Below, piece by piece: positions 34,374 through 46,172 of a DNA stretch of 60,486 nucleotides. Source of the DNA: CAZJHX01 sp964545715 (GTDB taxonomy: Bacteria > Myxococcota_A > UBA9042 > GCA-2863065); the NCBI GenBank assembly GCA_964545715.1, contig CAZJHX010000058.1, positions 1 through 60,486 on the forward strand. The letters run 5' to 3'. Every line of letters starts with the position of its first letter. Position 1 is the stretch's first letter. Both the position numbers and the translations under genes were made by a program. Under the pieces are notes generated by a model. It ran no database searches, was not told where the DNA came from, and saw only the letters and a list, made by a program, of their open reading frames with translations.

Positions 34374-35234
34374 GATCTCGATGGCGCTGACGGCGCTGTT
34401 GTTGTCGTCATCGCTCTCCACGACCGTCAGCGCTGCGTCGATCACCAGGACACAGAAGCGCGGCCCCTGTGGAACGTCCGCGGGCACCTGCAGCGCCGGC
34501 GCCAGCTCGACCGAGGCGCCGCCCTCCAACGACGGCAACGCGTCGCACCCGTCCCAGCACAGCGGCCAGCTGGTGGCGGGAGCGATGACCGGGCTGCTGC
34601 TGACGTAGATCTGATAAGCCCACTCGCCGGAGGCCAGGCCGCCCTGGTTGGTGACGGTCGCAGTGGCGGCGAGCGGAGCGCCGTGAGTGCCGGCCTCGGG
34701 ACACGCAAACTCGGAGACGACCAGGTCGACCTCCGGCTGATACTTCACGGTGAAGCACGCGTCGTCGGGCGCCAGGACGTTGTCGGCTTCGTCGGTCTCG
34801 TCGATGGCAAAGCCGGTATCCAGCGCGACCTGCAGGCAGTAGGTGCCGTCCACAGTGTCGTCGGGCACGATGAGGCTGCGCACGGACCCGATCGCCTGTC
34901 CCGCCGGGTGCGAGAACACGGTCTCCTCCGCCACACCGATGCAGTCGCCGTCCGCATCGCATCGCCGTGTTGTCCACGTGTACTCGGCAGCGTCGGCAAC
35001 ACCATTGTTGTCCAGCGTCACCTCGTAGCCGACGGTCTGGCCCCAGGTCACCGCCGGCCCGGGCGTCACGACAAGGCCCGAAACGCGCAGATTGGGCAGC
35101 GGATCCGGCTGGGGCGATTCGGCATCCGGCGGCGCAGTGTCCTGGATCTCCGGCAGGTCCGGACCCTCAGCGGGTAGCTCCGAGGGCGCCTCACCACACC
35201 CGAGCAACAGCAGCATCACGACCGGATAACGCAT
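34362..35234 (-). CDS. Lipoprotein with two CARDB domains
   Basis: The 290-residue protein opens with a short lipoprotein signal (VVMLLLLGC) and a Pro/Asp-rich linker. Two CARDB-type immunoglobulin-like domains follow: NLRVSGLVVTPGPAVTWGQT with DETDEADNVLA at the end of the first, and VDLVVSEFACPEAG with VESDDDNNSAVS closing the second. CARDB domains are adhesion modules found on exported bacterial proteins. The protein should sit on the outer membrane. It overlaps the TetR gene by 12 nt at the 3' ends and is divergent from rpsA. Confidence 0.88.
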   Translation of the reverse strand: MRYPVVMLLLLGCGEAPSELPAEGPDLPEIQDTAPPDAESPQPDPLPNLRVSGLVVTPGPAVTWGQTVGYEVTLDNNGVADAAEYTWTTRRCDADGDCIGVAEETVFSHPAGQAIGSVRSLIVPDDTVDGTYCLQVALDTGFAIDETDEADNVLAPDDACFTVKYQPEVDLVVSEFACPEAGTHGAPLAATATVTNQGGLASGEWAYQIYVSSSPVIAPATSWPLCWDGCDALPSLEGGASVELAPALQVPADVPQGPRFCVLVIDAALTVVESDDDNNSAVSAIEISAQ

Positions 35235-35325
35235 GCGGTGATGCTATCAGGCTTGACCCGCCGCGGCGCACCGATAACACTGCGCGGCGCAGACCTGCGG
35301 CACGGAACGCAGGCGGGAGAGCGAG

Positions 35326-37190
<1,865 letters not shown>

Positions 37191-37194
<4 letters not shown>

Positions 37195-38786
37195 TCCCAG
37201 AGCGGGCAGAAGCTGATTCCATAGCCGTTGCAGTACTTCGGATCCGTGGTGCAGACCACGTGCCGCTTGACGTTGCACGGGCCGTAGCCGCCCTGGACGC
37301 CGTAGCCGCTACCGCCCGACGTCGTGTACAGGTTGCAGTTGTTGGACGCGTGGGCTGAGCTGCCGTTGCCCTGCCAGGTGCCGCCCGCCTCCTGGTTGGG
37401 GGGACTGGCGTTGTTGCCCGCGATGTAGGCGGTCTGGCCGACCATGGCCGTGCAGAAGCCGCCGCCGGCGTTGAAGCTGCCGTCATAGGTGTCGTTGCTG
37501 ACGTAGAACTCACCGTTCATGTGGAACTGATTGTTGGACACACACAGGTTGCTGCAGCTGTCGCCGTCAACCTTGTTGCCGTCGTCGCAGGCCTCGCCTG
37601 TGTCCTTGATGCCGTCGCCGCAGAAGGGGTCCTTGCAAGTCGTGCGGCATTTGTCCGCGGTGTTGGCGTTGGCGCCGCCGTCGTCGCACTCCTCGCCCGA
37701 GTCCTTGATGTTGTCACCACATTTGGGGTTCTTGCACGAGGTGCGGCACTTGTCGGCCACATCCGCGTTGTCGGGGCCGTCGTCACACTCTTCCGACGCG
37801 TCCTTGATGCCGTCGCCACAGACTATCGCCATCGTAAACGCCCGCCAGACGGCGCCCGTGTACATGTAGGCCATCGAGGTATCGGTCACAAAGACCATCT
37901 GCCCGGCAGCAGCCCCCTCGGGCAGGTCCGAGACCGACGCCACCGTCAGGATCAGCGCGGCCGGCTTGCCGTCGATGCAGAACGAAGAGACGTTGAGCGG
38001 GCATCCAAGCGCCGGTGCGGCACCGATTCCGACCTCTTTGTTGAACTTGTTCTGGCCCTCAAAGACGTTGGAGGTGCCGAGCTTTGCCGTCCCCGACATG
38101 TCGGGACCACCGGACAGATCCGAGTACTTGCCGCTGGTGGCCACCGCGGCCAAATCGGCGCTCTTGGCAAACGGACTGAGGTCGGGGCCGCCCGTCAGAT
38201 CGGAGTACTTGCCGGTGGTCGCGACGGCGTGCAGGTCGGCGCTCTTGGCAAACCCGCTCAGGTCGGGCGTGCCCTCCAGGTCCGCGTAGGCGCCGCTCTT
38301 GGCGACGGCGTGCAGGTCCAGCGCGCTGACAAACGAGCTCAAGAAGTCGGGATTGAGGTGGTCGGCGCCCACGCACCCCGTGCACTGCAAAGACGAGGCG
38401 GAGCTGGCGTGAACCGCGTACGGAGCGTGGCGCAGACGGACGCGAGGCAGCTCCGGCTCACCCTGCGCGCTGACCCCCAGGAACAGCACCGGCTCGGTCG
38501 CGAAGATCGCGGGATCCAGCTCGTTGTTGACGCCCAGCTGACCGGAGAACACGCCACCAGCCACGTCGACCCCCACGAGCAGCTCGGTGTAGATGGGGTC
38601 CACGGCGTCAACGGACGTGTACAAGCGGATCTCAAACCCGTACTTGCCGTCCGGTGCGGCCACGCCCGCCACGCTGGTCAGCCGCCCTTGAAACGTCAGA
38701 ACGGGACTCTGCGCGACAGCGCTGCTGGCGCACAGCACACAGGTCAAAACCACAATCGTCAGCGCACAAAGTCTCGTGGAGCCCAT
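37191..38786 (-). CDS. Secreted protein with tail-fibre-like repeats and DUF4215-type Cys repeats
   Basis: A Sec signal peptide (TIVVLTCVLCASSAVAQ) is followed by a segment like the start of phage tail-fibre or head-decoration proteins (TFQGRLTSVAG, FEIRLYTS, RLRHAPYAVHA). Three tandem units follow of the form SGxYxDLxGxPDLSxFAKSADL (residues 160-235). A VFVTDTSMAYMYTGAVWRAF segment precedes three Myxo-type DUF4215 repeats (CGDGIKDxxEECDDG...DKCRTxCK), and a C-terminal domain rich in Gly, Asn and Cys. The fold of the first half suggests a trimeric fibrous protein. The function is unknown; it is probably a surface or released adhesin. Confidence 0.82.
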
Positions 38787-38859
38787 GCCCCCTCCTCATC
38801 GTCCCAAGAACAGCCGGGTGCGCAACAGTGTAGCAGGCTGGCGATGAGAAGCGACGCGG

Positions 38860-40878
38860 CTAAAGCGGCTCCAACACGTCCGGGTAGGCAAGTCGCAGCC
38901 GGGACTCCTCAGCGAAATCGGCCGGCGTGAAGCTGGCCTCGGTGCCGTCCGGCCAGCGCACGTTCAGCGTGTAATCGCAGCCCAGATCGCCCAGGCCAAA
39001 GTGCAGTGCGCGGGTGTCAGCCGAGCTGTGCATGCCACGGCTGGAGCGGACCTCTCGAGTCAACGTGCGGTCCGCAAACACCAGCGTCACGCGGGCCCCG
39101 ATGGCGTCGCGGTTGACCTTGACGCCGTCTCCGCTCAGGCGCAGCGAGATCCAGCGGTTGTTGTGGCCGATGTCGTTTCGGAACAAGAAGTTGGGGCGCC
39201 CGCCGCCGGTGTCGCGGCCGCCGACGAGCAGGTCGAGGTCGCCGTCGTTGTCAAAGTCGGCCCAGGCGTGGTTCTGGGCGTTTTTCATCGTCAGCTTGAG
39301 CTTGCACAGAGCTTTGGTGTGGCAGATCTCGTCGCCGGGGCAGTCCGCCGTGGACGCGCAGGGGGTCCGGCACTTGTCCAGGATGCAGCTCTCCTCGGCC
39401 GCCGGACAGTCGGACTCCGAGGCGCAGTCGGTCATGCTGGCCGTGATCTCGGCGTCCACGGCGTTGATGCCGCTGACGGGGCCCAGGCTCTTGAAGTTGC
39501 CGCCCGGCAGCTGGCGCAGCAACCCGAACCAGGCCTTCTGATCGATGTCCGGGTAGGACTTCTCGTACTTCTTGTCGCGGGAGACGGACAGATCCAGCAG
39601 GCCGTCGTTGTCGAAGTCCACGACCGCGCCGTCCACGTCGCCCTCGTTGAACGGCAGACCGCGCTCGATGAACTCGTTGACAAAGGCGTAGCCGCCGGCC
39701 GCCCCCTGGTTGACCAGCAGCTGGGTCGGGTCGGACCACTTGCGGTTGTAGTCGCTGTTGACCGGGTGCGAGATCGTGGTCAGAAAGACGTCCATCAGCC
39801 CGTCGTTGGTGATGTCGCTGCAGTCGATGCCGAAGCCGTTGGAGCCCATCCACGTGCCGGGTCCCTTGCCGGGCTCTTCGGTCGCGTCCAGGCCCAGCCA
39901 GTAGTTACCGCTACTCAGGCTGGCAAAGCCGCGCTCAACCGCCACGTTCTTGAAGCCACCGCCGTCGTTCTCCCACAAGATGTTGAGGCCCTTGGCCTGG
40001 CTGACGCCGTAGGTCGACACGAAGATGTCGAGGTCGCCGTCGTTGTCGTAGTCGCACGTGACGGTACCGTTGGTCGGCTGCGCCGCGTTGCCCGGCAGCT
40101 TGTTGGACGCGTTGGTAAATGTGCCGTCGCCGTTGCCCGTGTAGTACATGTCGGGCGCGGCGAAGTTGGTGTGCCCGTTGCCGATAAACAGATCCAGCTT
40201 TCCGTCGCCGTCGAAGTCCGCGAACACGCCGTTGCCCGCCACCGTCTGCGGGATGGTGTCCGGCCCGGAGCCGGCCTTTGGCGTGAAGACCCCCGAGCCG
40301 TCGTTCAACAGGATCTGGTGCGAGGCGCCCGCCAGCTGGATGTCGACCCCCGCAAAGACGTCCTGATCCCCGTCGTTGTCGACATCCCCAAACAAGAAGA
40401 AGCCGGCCGGCACCGCACGCAGCCCGGACGCGTCGGTGTGGTTCGTAAACGTGCCGTCCCCATCGTTCAAGAAGACCAGGTGATCGAACGGCACCTGCTT
40501 TTGCGGGTTGGGATACAAGTTGTGCATCACCATGTCGTCAAAGCCGTCGCCGTTGATGTCGGCGATGGCGAGGCGACTGTGGTCGTTGATCGGGACGGGC
40601 ACCGGCGGGTTCTGAACATAGTTCTCGTCCGTGATGCCGCTCTCGATGGAGATGTCGGTAAAGAAGGCCGTCACCGGCTCCACCGCCGCGCGCGGCGTGC
40701 ACGTGCTGGCCAGCGGCGTATCGGGCACGTCATCAACGCTCGGAGCATCCGTCCCGGCGGGTCCGGGGTCTGTCGCCTCGACGGTATCGGGCGGCGGATC
40801 GCTCGACTGCGGCTTAGTGTCGTCCGTGCACCCGGACGCCATCGCCACCGCGCACAGAATCGCTGTCAGTCGTCTCAT
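38860..40878 (-). CDS. FG-GAP/ASPIC-UnbV lipoprotein
   Basis: The 672-residue protein has a lipobox (VAMASGC) and an acidic Pro/Thr linker. It then carries seven or so FG-GAP/VCBS calcium-binding repeats, such as IADINGDGFDDMVMHN, FGDVDNDGDQDVFAG, FADFDGDGKLDLFIGN, CDYDNDGDLDIFVST and ADFDNDGDLDLLVGG. A Cys-rich insert (CASTADCPGDEIC) interrupts the propeller, and the C-terminus is an ASPIC/UnbV domain (RGMHSSADTRALHFGLGD). The propeller is probably integrin-like and outer-membrane anchored. It follows the 5'-nucleotidase gene by 19 nt and precedes the DUF4215 protein by 73 nt, all on the minus strand. Confidence 0.93.
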   Translation of the reverse strand: MRRLTAILCAVAMASGCTDDTKPQSSDPPPDTVEATDPGPAGTDAPSVDDVPDTPLASTCTPRAAVEPVTAFFTDISIESGITDENYVQNPPVPVPINDHSRLAIADINGDGFDDMVMHNLYPNPQKQVPFDHLVFLNDGDGTFTNHTDASGLRAVPAGFFLFGDVDNDGDQDVFAGVDIQLAGASHQILLNDGSGVFTPKAGSGPDTIPQTVAGNGVFADFDGDGKLDLFIGNGHTNFAAPDMYYTGNGDGTFTNASNKLPGNAAQPTNGTVTCDYDNDGDLDIFVSTYGVSQAKGLNILWENDGGGFKNVAVERGFASLSSGNYWLGLDATEEPGKGPGTWMGSNGFGIDCSDITNDGLMDVFLTTISHPVNSDYNRKWSDPTQLLVNQGAAGGYAFVNEFIERGLPFNEGDVDGAVVDFDNDGLLDLSVSRDKKYEKSYPDIDQKAWFGLLRQLPGGNFKSLGPVSGINAVDAEITASMTDCASESDCPAAEESCILDKCRTPCASTADCPGDEICHTKALCKLKLTMKNAQNHAWADFDNDGDLDLLVGGRDTGGGRPNFLFRNDIGHNNRWISLRLSGDGVKVNRDAIGARVTLVFADRTLTREVRSSRGMHSSADTRALHFGLGDLGCDYTLNVRWPDGTEASFTPADFAEESRLRLAYPDVLEPL

Positions 40879-40897
40879 TCGTCGTCTTCTCGCAGTG

Positions 40898-42331
40898 TCA
40901 GATCGGGTCGTGCGGCAGCGGCCCGCGGGCGGAGCGCAGATAGTGAAACGGGGTGGCGTACCCCAGATTGGACGGCCGCGACGTGTAGATGTCGGCGTGG
41001 CGCTCCACGTGGCGCGCCATCAGGCTCTTGTCGTTGCCCGTGCGCATCAGCAGCCCCCACCGCGGGTTCGCCAGCTGAGCCGACGCCTCCGCCAGCGGCG
41101 CGATGCGCGCATCCAGGTCCTGAATGCTGGACCGCAGCGACGCCAGCCGACCGTCCAGCTCACGCCCCGACAGCTTCGGCGCGGGCCCGTAGTTGCTGCG
41201 GAGCCGCTGAAAATCCAGCCGCAGCGCCGACGATTGAGCCTCCAGGCCCGACTTCTCGTCCATCAGCGCCGTCAGCTCGCGCTGCTGCGGCGCAAATGCC
41301 TCCAGCGCGCGCAGCTCGTCCTCCAGCTCACGCAGCACCAGCGCCGTCCGCCAGTTGCGGCGGCTCTTGGACGCGTGCACGTCGCCATACGCGTGGTCGC
41401 CCACGTACAGGATCTGTTCGCCCTGCACGCCCAGGCTCTCTTCCACCAACTCCGCGTCCCCGCCCAGATACACAGGTCCGTCCTCGAGCTTCCCGTGCGC
41501 CGGCCGCAGCAGCCCGTCGTCGTCCACGACCTCGAACACCGGCGACCGAAAACGGAAGAAGCCGGGCTTGCGGGCGCCGACGATCTTGATGTCGAACACG
41601 TCCCGCCAGCTCATGCCGCGCGGCAGGTACGGGTCAAACGCGTACTCCATGATGGACTGCGTGTACGTCCAGTGAGAGTTCGTGATCAGCAGCACCTTCT
41701 TGCCCGCGTGGCGCTGGTCCAACAAGGTCATCGGCACGTCTGGATCGACGTCGATATAGCGGTCCGGATCCGCCATGATCTCCGACTTCAGCTCGCCCTC
41801 GACGTGCGTCTCGTCCATGGACTTGCGCACGATGCTGTACAGCTCGCTGTAGCCGATGACGCCGGCCGCGCGCGGGGACTTCCCGGCGTCCAGCAGCTCG
41901 ACCATGTGGCCGTACATAGCCGCCTCGGACAGGCCGAAGAGCGTGTTCAAGAAGACGAAGCGATCCTCCGCCAGATCGACGACCGTGCGGGCGTAGGTGT
42001 CGCGCTGCTGGCCATAATCCAGCATGCGCGTGCCGTGTGAGGCCGCCTTGATGTAGCCGAAGCGGTTGGCCTTGACCAGGTTGCCGAGCTCCCGATCCAG
42101 TACCAGCCCACGGATCACGGACGAGTCATCAAACGTGGCGTCGTCCAGCGGCCAGCCAAGGCTGCGCAGCTTCTCTTTGGAGTACTGAAAGGCGCGCCGC
42201 TCCCACTCGTCCACGCGATAGTGGATCAGCGTGTAGTCCATGTCGTAGCCGACCGCTTTGATCGACCGCATGTTCAGCGTGCGGTTGCAAAAAATGCCGC
42301 GCCAGGCGGGGACGTCTACTGTGGGTTGCAT
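40898..42331 (-). CDS. HAD-family IMP/GMP-type 5'-nucleotidase (NT5C2-like)
   Basis: The 477-residue protein has the HAD motif I DMDYTL near residue 30 in a NRTLNMRSIKAVGYDMDYTL context. Motif II is LLITNSHW, motif III the Lys in GARKPGFF, and motif IV GDHAYGD. The length and the motif spacing match cytosolic purine 5'-nucleotidases (Pfam 5_nucleotid). The expected reaction is removal of the phosphate from IMP, GMP or related monophosphates. The C-terminal 120 residues are helical, with coiled-coil heptads (LEDELRALEAF). The start overlaps the 3' end of the upstream hydrolase gene by 16 nt, so the two are cotranscribed. Confidence 0.9.
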   Translation of the reverse strand: MQPTVDVPAWRGIFCNRTLNMRSIKAVGYDMDYTLIHYRVDEWERRAFQYSKEKLRSLGWPLDDATFDDSSVIRGLVLDRELGNLVKANRFGYIKAASHGTRMLDYGQQRDTYARTVVDLAEDRFVFLNTLFGLSEAAMYGHMVELLDAGKSPRAAGVIGYSELYSIVRKSMDETHVEGELKSEIMADPDRYIDVDPDVPMTLLDQRHAGKKVLLITNSHWTYTQSIMEYAFDPYLPRGMSWRDVFDIKIVGARKPGFFRFRSPVFEVVDDDGLLRPAHGKLEDGPVYLGGDAELVEESLGVQGEQILYVGDHAYGDVHASKSRRNWRTALVLRELEDELRALEAFAPQQRELTALMDEKSGLEAQSSALRLDFQRLRSNYGPAPKLSGRELDGRLASLRSSIQDLDARIAPLAEASAQLANPRWGLLMRTGNDKSLMARHVERHADIYTSRPSNLGYATPFHYLRSARGPLPHDPI

Positions 42332-44238
42332 GGTCCCTCGCAGTGTTGCTCGATCACACCGTCAGGCTGCAGAAACGCGTCGAGCTGGGCGCGCGCCGCT
42401 TCTGTGCGACGGACGGCCTCGTGCACTTCGTTGTCTTCGGTCGGCGGCGTCGCAAGCTCGCCGGGCAGCGGGTCGAGACCCAGCTCATAGTCGTATTCGA
42501 TGTACGCCGAGCCCGCGTGCGGTCCGGACACCTCGTTCAGCGGGGCCACAGCGACGACCGGCGGCGCCAACAGCGGCAAGCTCAACGCGCGCGCGTGTAG
42601 CCGAGAGGTCAGGTTGGGAACCTGCGCGTCGCCGATGCCGATCTGCATGAGCACCTGCTTGGCGGCCGGCGCCCCCTCCAGCGGCTCATCAAACACGTAC
42701 GGCGCATAGGTCAGCGGGTCAAAGCGGTCGATGTCGGTCGCGGTCATCGCCACGATCTTCGCCTGCTGCAGCGGCTCGGTGCTGTGCTTGTTCATCAGCG
42801 CCAGAAACTCGTTGAAGTTGGCCGAGCGCATCATCATATGCGTGAAGCCCGCACCGCCGACGCCCAGCGCCGCCCGCACGTGATGCGGCGACAGCGCAAA
42901 GAAGGTGCCGCCCAGAATGTGGCCCTGGCTGAGGCCATGGTAGAAGAAGCGCGCCGGATCATAGGCGAGCACGTCATCGATCTTCAGCTCGTCGACGTCC
43001 TGCATCGACCCCAGCATGGCGGCGCTGAGCGCGATCTGATTGGCCATCCCCTGGTGCACGCGCTCGACAAACATCGTGACGTCGTCCGGGTCGTTGAACA
43101 GCTTGTCGGCGACCACCGCCTTGTCCGTGAAGTGCATCCCGGCCCAGTCGACCGCGCAGAAGACCACGCCGTACTCCTGGGCGTACCCGCGCACATAACT
43201 CCACTCGATCTCGGTGCGCTCCCCAAAGAAGCCGTGCCCGTACTGAACCAGCCGCACCGGCGCCGCGATCGTCCCGTCCAGAACGCTGCGCGGGATCATG
43301 ACCGTAAACGGGACCTCCACCGTGCCCGCCGCCTGCACCGCGCCGTTGGCGTCCCGCAGCAGCGTGGCCCCGGCCTCCGGGTCGCTCATAAACTGCGGCA
43401 CCGTGATCGTCCCCATGATGCGCCGACCGATCTCGCCGTCCGCCGGCTCCGTCACCTCGGTCACCGTCACCGCAGGCGCCGCCGCCTCCACCGCCGCCAT
43501 GGTCTGAGCCCGCACCGCCAACATGTCCGCGGTCGCGTTTTTGCGTGTCTGCGTGGTGAAGTCCCACGCCAGCTGCAGCGCCTCGCGCGCCACCCCAGCC
43601 TCCTCCAGCACATCAAAGATGCCGGTCTCGTAGCGCGCGGCCAGCGGCTCCAGCACCGGATCGCCGGCGGTCACCCCATCACGGATTCGTCGAAAGCCCT
43701 CCGGCGGCTCCAGCGTGTCCCCCGACGCATCGGTCAACCCTGAGAACCCCACGACGTAGCGCGTTCCATTCTTCAGCCGCTCCAACGCCCGGATCGTCAC
43801 CGCCTGCCGCGCCGGGTCCTTGGCGCGCGGGTCCAGCTCGGTCAGGACCATTGGCCGGTAGCCGGTCTCCGCCTCCACCAGCACCGCGCCGCCGAGGGAG
43901 GCCGCGTCCACCCCGGCCGGAAAGAGCGCCATGACGTGCGCCTGAATCGAGAAGCCGTCCGCAGGCAGCCGCCGCACGCTGACCCCCGCGGGCAGCGCGG
44001 CCGCGCCGATCGTCACGCGACGTCCGCTCTCCAGCGCGTCATCCGCCACCAGGTACACGTCCGACGGATACGGCAACAGGCAGTCCCACTCGGCCGCGAT
44101 GGGGTTGCAGTCCCGCGCGACCTCCAGCGGCTCTAGCGCGGGGGTCACCGGCTCAGCGGGCGTCGTGTCGGAGCCGCACGCGGCGATTCCGAGCACCGTC
44201 ATCAGCAGCGCCCGGCGGGCAGTAACGCGAATGGACAT
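42316..44238 (-). CDS. Alpha/beta-hydrolase-fold lipoprotein
   Basis: ATG 44238 gives a lipoprotein signal (LLMTVLGIAAC). A longer frame upstream lacks protein character and would overlap the divergent gene. The 640-residue protein has a N-terminal region with DCLLPYPSDVYL and a hydrolase domain with VQYGHGFFGER, CAVDWAGM (oxyanion and strand elements), and a nucleophile elbow FYHGLSQGHILGG with Ser at about residue 437 (GxSxG). Late Asp and His residues that could complete the triad occur in GIGDAQVP and GPHAGSAYIEY. It should act as an esterase or peptidase on the outer membrane. It is the first gene of a minus-strand group with the 5'-nucleotidase and FG-GAP protein. Confidence 0.85.
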   Translation of the reverse strand: MSIRVTARRALLMTVLGIAACGSDTTPAEPVTPALEPLEVARDCNPIAAEWDCLLPYPSDVYLVADDALESGRRVTIGAAALPAGVSVRRLPADGFSIQAHVMALFPAGVDAASLGGAVLVEAETGYRPMVLTELDPRAKDPARQAVTIRALERLKNGTRYVVGFSGLTDASGDTLEPPEGFRRIRDGVTAGDPVLEPLAARYETGIFDVLEEAGVAREALQLAWDFTTQTRKNATADMLAVRAQTMAAVEAAAPAVTVTEVTEPADGEIGRRIMGTITVPQFMSDPEAGATLLRDANGAVQAAGTVEVPFTVMIPRSVLDGTIAAPVRLVQYGHGFFGERTEIEWSYVRGYAQEYGVVFCAVDWAGMHFTDKAVVADKLFNDPDDVTMFVERVHQGMANQIALSAAMLGSMQDVDELKIDDVLAYDPARFFYHGLSQGHILGGTFFALSPHHVRAALGVGGAGFTHMMMRSANFNEFLALMNKHSTEPLQQAKIVAMTATDIDRFDPLTYAPYVFDEPLEGAPAAKQVLMQIGIGDAQVPNLTSRLHARALSLPLLAPPVVAVAPLNEVSGPHAGSAYIEYDYELGLDPLPGELATPPTEDNEVHEAVRRTEAARAQLDAFLQPDGVIEQHCEGPCNPQ

Positions 44239-44292
44239 TCGGTGCAGTATCCTGCCCAGCGGTTTGCAGCGCAAGCGCGGTAGACTGCCGCC

Positions 44293-45537
44293 GTGAGAGA
44301 GCCCGAAGCACGGTCCGCCAAGCCCGACGCCTGGAGCGTATTGCGCAGCTCCATCGGCGCGATCTTCCTGACCACCACCGCACTGATGACGGCTGCGACG
44401 GCCGCGGGCGGGACAGAGGCGACCACGTTGACGGCCATGCTGGTCGGCCTCTTTGTCGCTCCCGTCGTCTCGATCTACCGGGACGCCACATACTGGACCC
44501 GCAAGGTCCGCACCTGGCAGCGCGCCGCCGCACGAGCCGAGGACGACCACACCGCGATCGAGGTCGACGACACGGCGATCACCATCACCACCTTCGGCTC
44601 CATCCCCAACTCGCTGGCGCTGGACGCGCGCGGCATCGACGGACGCCTGGACCACCTCGGCGCGGTCGTTCCACCCGAAACCGCGGCCGAGTTTCGCAAG
44701 CTGGCCGTGCTGACCGGCGCCACCGTCCGAGACGGCACCCTGCGCATCCCGTTGCTGTACACCGCACGTACCAACCGGCGCTGGACCGTAAAGAAGCAGT
44801 TGAAGCGCTTCATCGCCATGGCCCAGCGCCTCTCCGTCGCGCCCGGGCATGTGCCGGCGTTTCTGCTGGACAACGCGACCGCCGCCGCCACCCCCGAGGA
44901 CGCCGCCCTCTGCGTGCGTGCCCTGCTGCGACATCACCCGGCCTCAGCCGCCCTCGAGACCGCCACCGAGCGCCTCCTCAATGCACCGGACCCGCGCACG
45001 CGCGTTCTTTGCGCCGCCGAGTTAGGACCGCGCGGCCGCGACACGCTGAGGGTCGCGATGACCGATCTCTCACTGGATCCCGCCATACGCGCCGCCACGG
45101 TGGCCCCACTCAGCCGCCTGTTCGGCACGGGCGCAACCCGCTGGCTGGCCGGACAGCTGGCCCACGACTGCGCGCCCATCGCCGTCGCCGTCCTGACCGC
45201 GATGATCGAGCGTGGCGACGAGCCGGACGAGGCCACCGTCATCGCGCTGCTCGCCCGCCTGGACCTGAGCGAGCGTGCGGAAGCCGGCGACGCTATCGCA
45301 GTCCTGGGAGCGCTGGAGGCGATGGGCACCGCGCGCGCCATCGAGCACCTGATCGCTGCACGCGAGCGGGGAGAGCACCCGTTGGTCCCACTGCACGCCG
45401 ACCGCGCCATCGCGGCTATTCGCGACCGCCTGGGAGACGCTGAAGCCGGCGCGCTGTCATTGGTCGCACCGGACGAGCACGACGGCGCCCTCAGCCTGGT
45501 CGGTGACGCCGGCGCGGTCTCGTTGGTGGAAGACTAA
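44293..45537 (+). CDS. Membrane-associated HEAT-like repeat protein with GALSLV tail
   Basis: The 414-residue product begins at GTG and has two N-terminal hydrophobic segments (IGAIFLTTTALMTAATA and LTAMLVGLFVAPVVSIY). A domain of about 130 residues follows, then helical repeats rich in Ala, Leu and Arg (SAALETATERLL, TRVLCAAELGPRG, IAVAVLTAMIERG) resembling HEAT/PBS-lyase repeats. The C-terminus repeats GALSLV, GALSLV and GAVSLV. I have seen similar tails in other Myxococcota proteins but do not know their role. It ends with a 4-nt overlap with the convergent FHA gene. Confidence 0.78.
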   Translation: MREPEARSAKPDAWSVLRSSIGAIFLTTTALMTAATAAGGTEATTLTAMLVGLFVAPVVSIYRDATYWTRKVRTWQRAAARAEDDHTAIEVDDTAITITTFGSIPNSLALDARGIDGRLDHLGAVVPPETAAEFRKLAVLTGATVRDGTLRIPLLYTARTNRRWTVKKQLKRFIAMAQRLSVAPGHVPAFLLDNATAAATPEDAALCVRALLRHHPASAALETATERLLNAPDPRTRVLCAAELGPRGRDTLRVAMTDLSLDPAIRAATVAPLSRLFGTGATRWLAGQLAHDCAPIAVAVLTAMIERGDEPDEATVIALLARLDLSERAEAGDAIAVLGALEAMGTARAIEHLIAARERGEHPLVPLHADRAIAAIRDRLGDAEAGALSLVAPDEHDGALSLVGDAGAVSLVED

Positions 45538-46109
45538 AGGCTGACGTCGAAGGCGGGCAGCCCCTCGGTGCGCGCGCGCAGCCAGGCCCACAAGTCCGCG
45601 GCAGACAGCAGCAGCAGGACCAGGCGCCCCACGGTAATCGACGTCTCACTGGTCACGCGCATCGGTTGACCGGGAATGAGCGCCAGCCCAAACACAGACG
45701 TGCCGTTTGTCGACCCCACATCGATCAGCCGAACGCCGTCACAACTGGGCTCGATCACGACGCGCGCATGCGTGGAGGACACGGTGTAGTCGTTGATCAC
45801 CACGTCGCAGTCCGCCGAGCGGCCAAGCGTGATCAGCCTGTTCAGATCATCTTCGCCGCGGCCCAGTGACACCCACATTGGGCGCCTCAAGGGGTGCGTC
45901 ACCAGCACCTCTTCGCGGACCTCCACGGGCGGAAGCCTGTCGGTCTCGGTGTGCGCCATGGTGCTGGCGTTCAGCGCCGCCCCGCCCCGCTGTTTGATGC
46001 GCCCGCCGAGCACAGCCGTTGCCACGAGGACGGGCAGCCGCAATTCATCGACGAAACGCTGCCGGCTCCACCCCGCCGTCCGTTGTATGAGTTTGTCGAT
46101 CGATTGCAT
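45534..46109 (-). CDS. FHA-domain protein
   Basis: The 191-residue protein has about 85 N-terminal residues of unknown fold and a C-terminal FHA domain: LGRSADCDVVINDYTVSSTH supplies the GR and SxxH motifs, and DVGSTNGTSVFG the phosphothreonine-contacting Asn-Gly loop. It would bind phosphothreonine partners of a Ser/Thr kinase. It is the second FHA protein in the window. The stop codon overlaps that of the convergent gene in CTAA. Confidence 0.88.
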   Translation of the reverse strand: MQSIDKLIQRTAGWSRQRFVDELRLPVLVATAVLGGRIKQRGGAALNASTMAHTETDRLPPVEVREEVLVTHPLRRPMWVSLGRGEDDLNRLITLGRSADCDVVINDYTVSSTHARVVIEPSCDGVRLIDVGSTNGTSVFGLALIPGQPMRVTSETSITVGRLVLLLLSAADLWAWLRARTEGLPAFDVSL

Positions 46110-46172
46110 GTTTGCACCCCGGGTCCGCCCCCAATCATCGGGACCATCGCGCGAGCGCTTTAGCGGGTCTCA

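Noticed and set aside
39001..41589. Long plus-strand frame opposite the FG-GAP lipoprotein and nucleotidase.
   Set aside because: It crosses two clear minus-strand genes and has no recognisable domain.
44239..44937. A longer start for the alpha/beta-hydrolase lipoprotein reaching 44937.
   Set aside because: It would overlap the divergent repeat protein; the extension is Gly/Arg-rich, and the lipobox fits the start at 44238.
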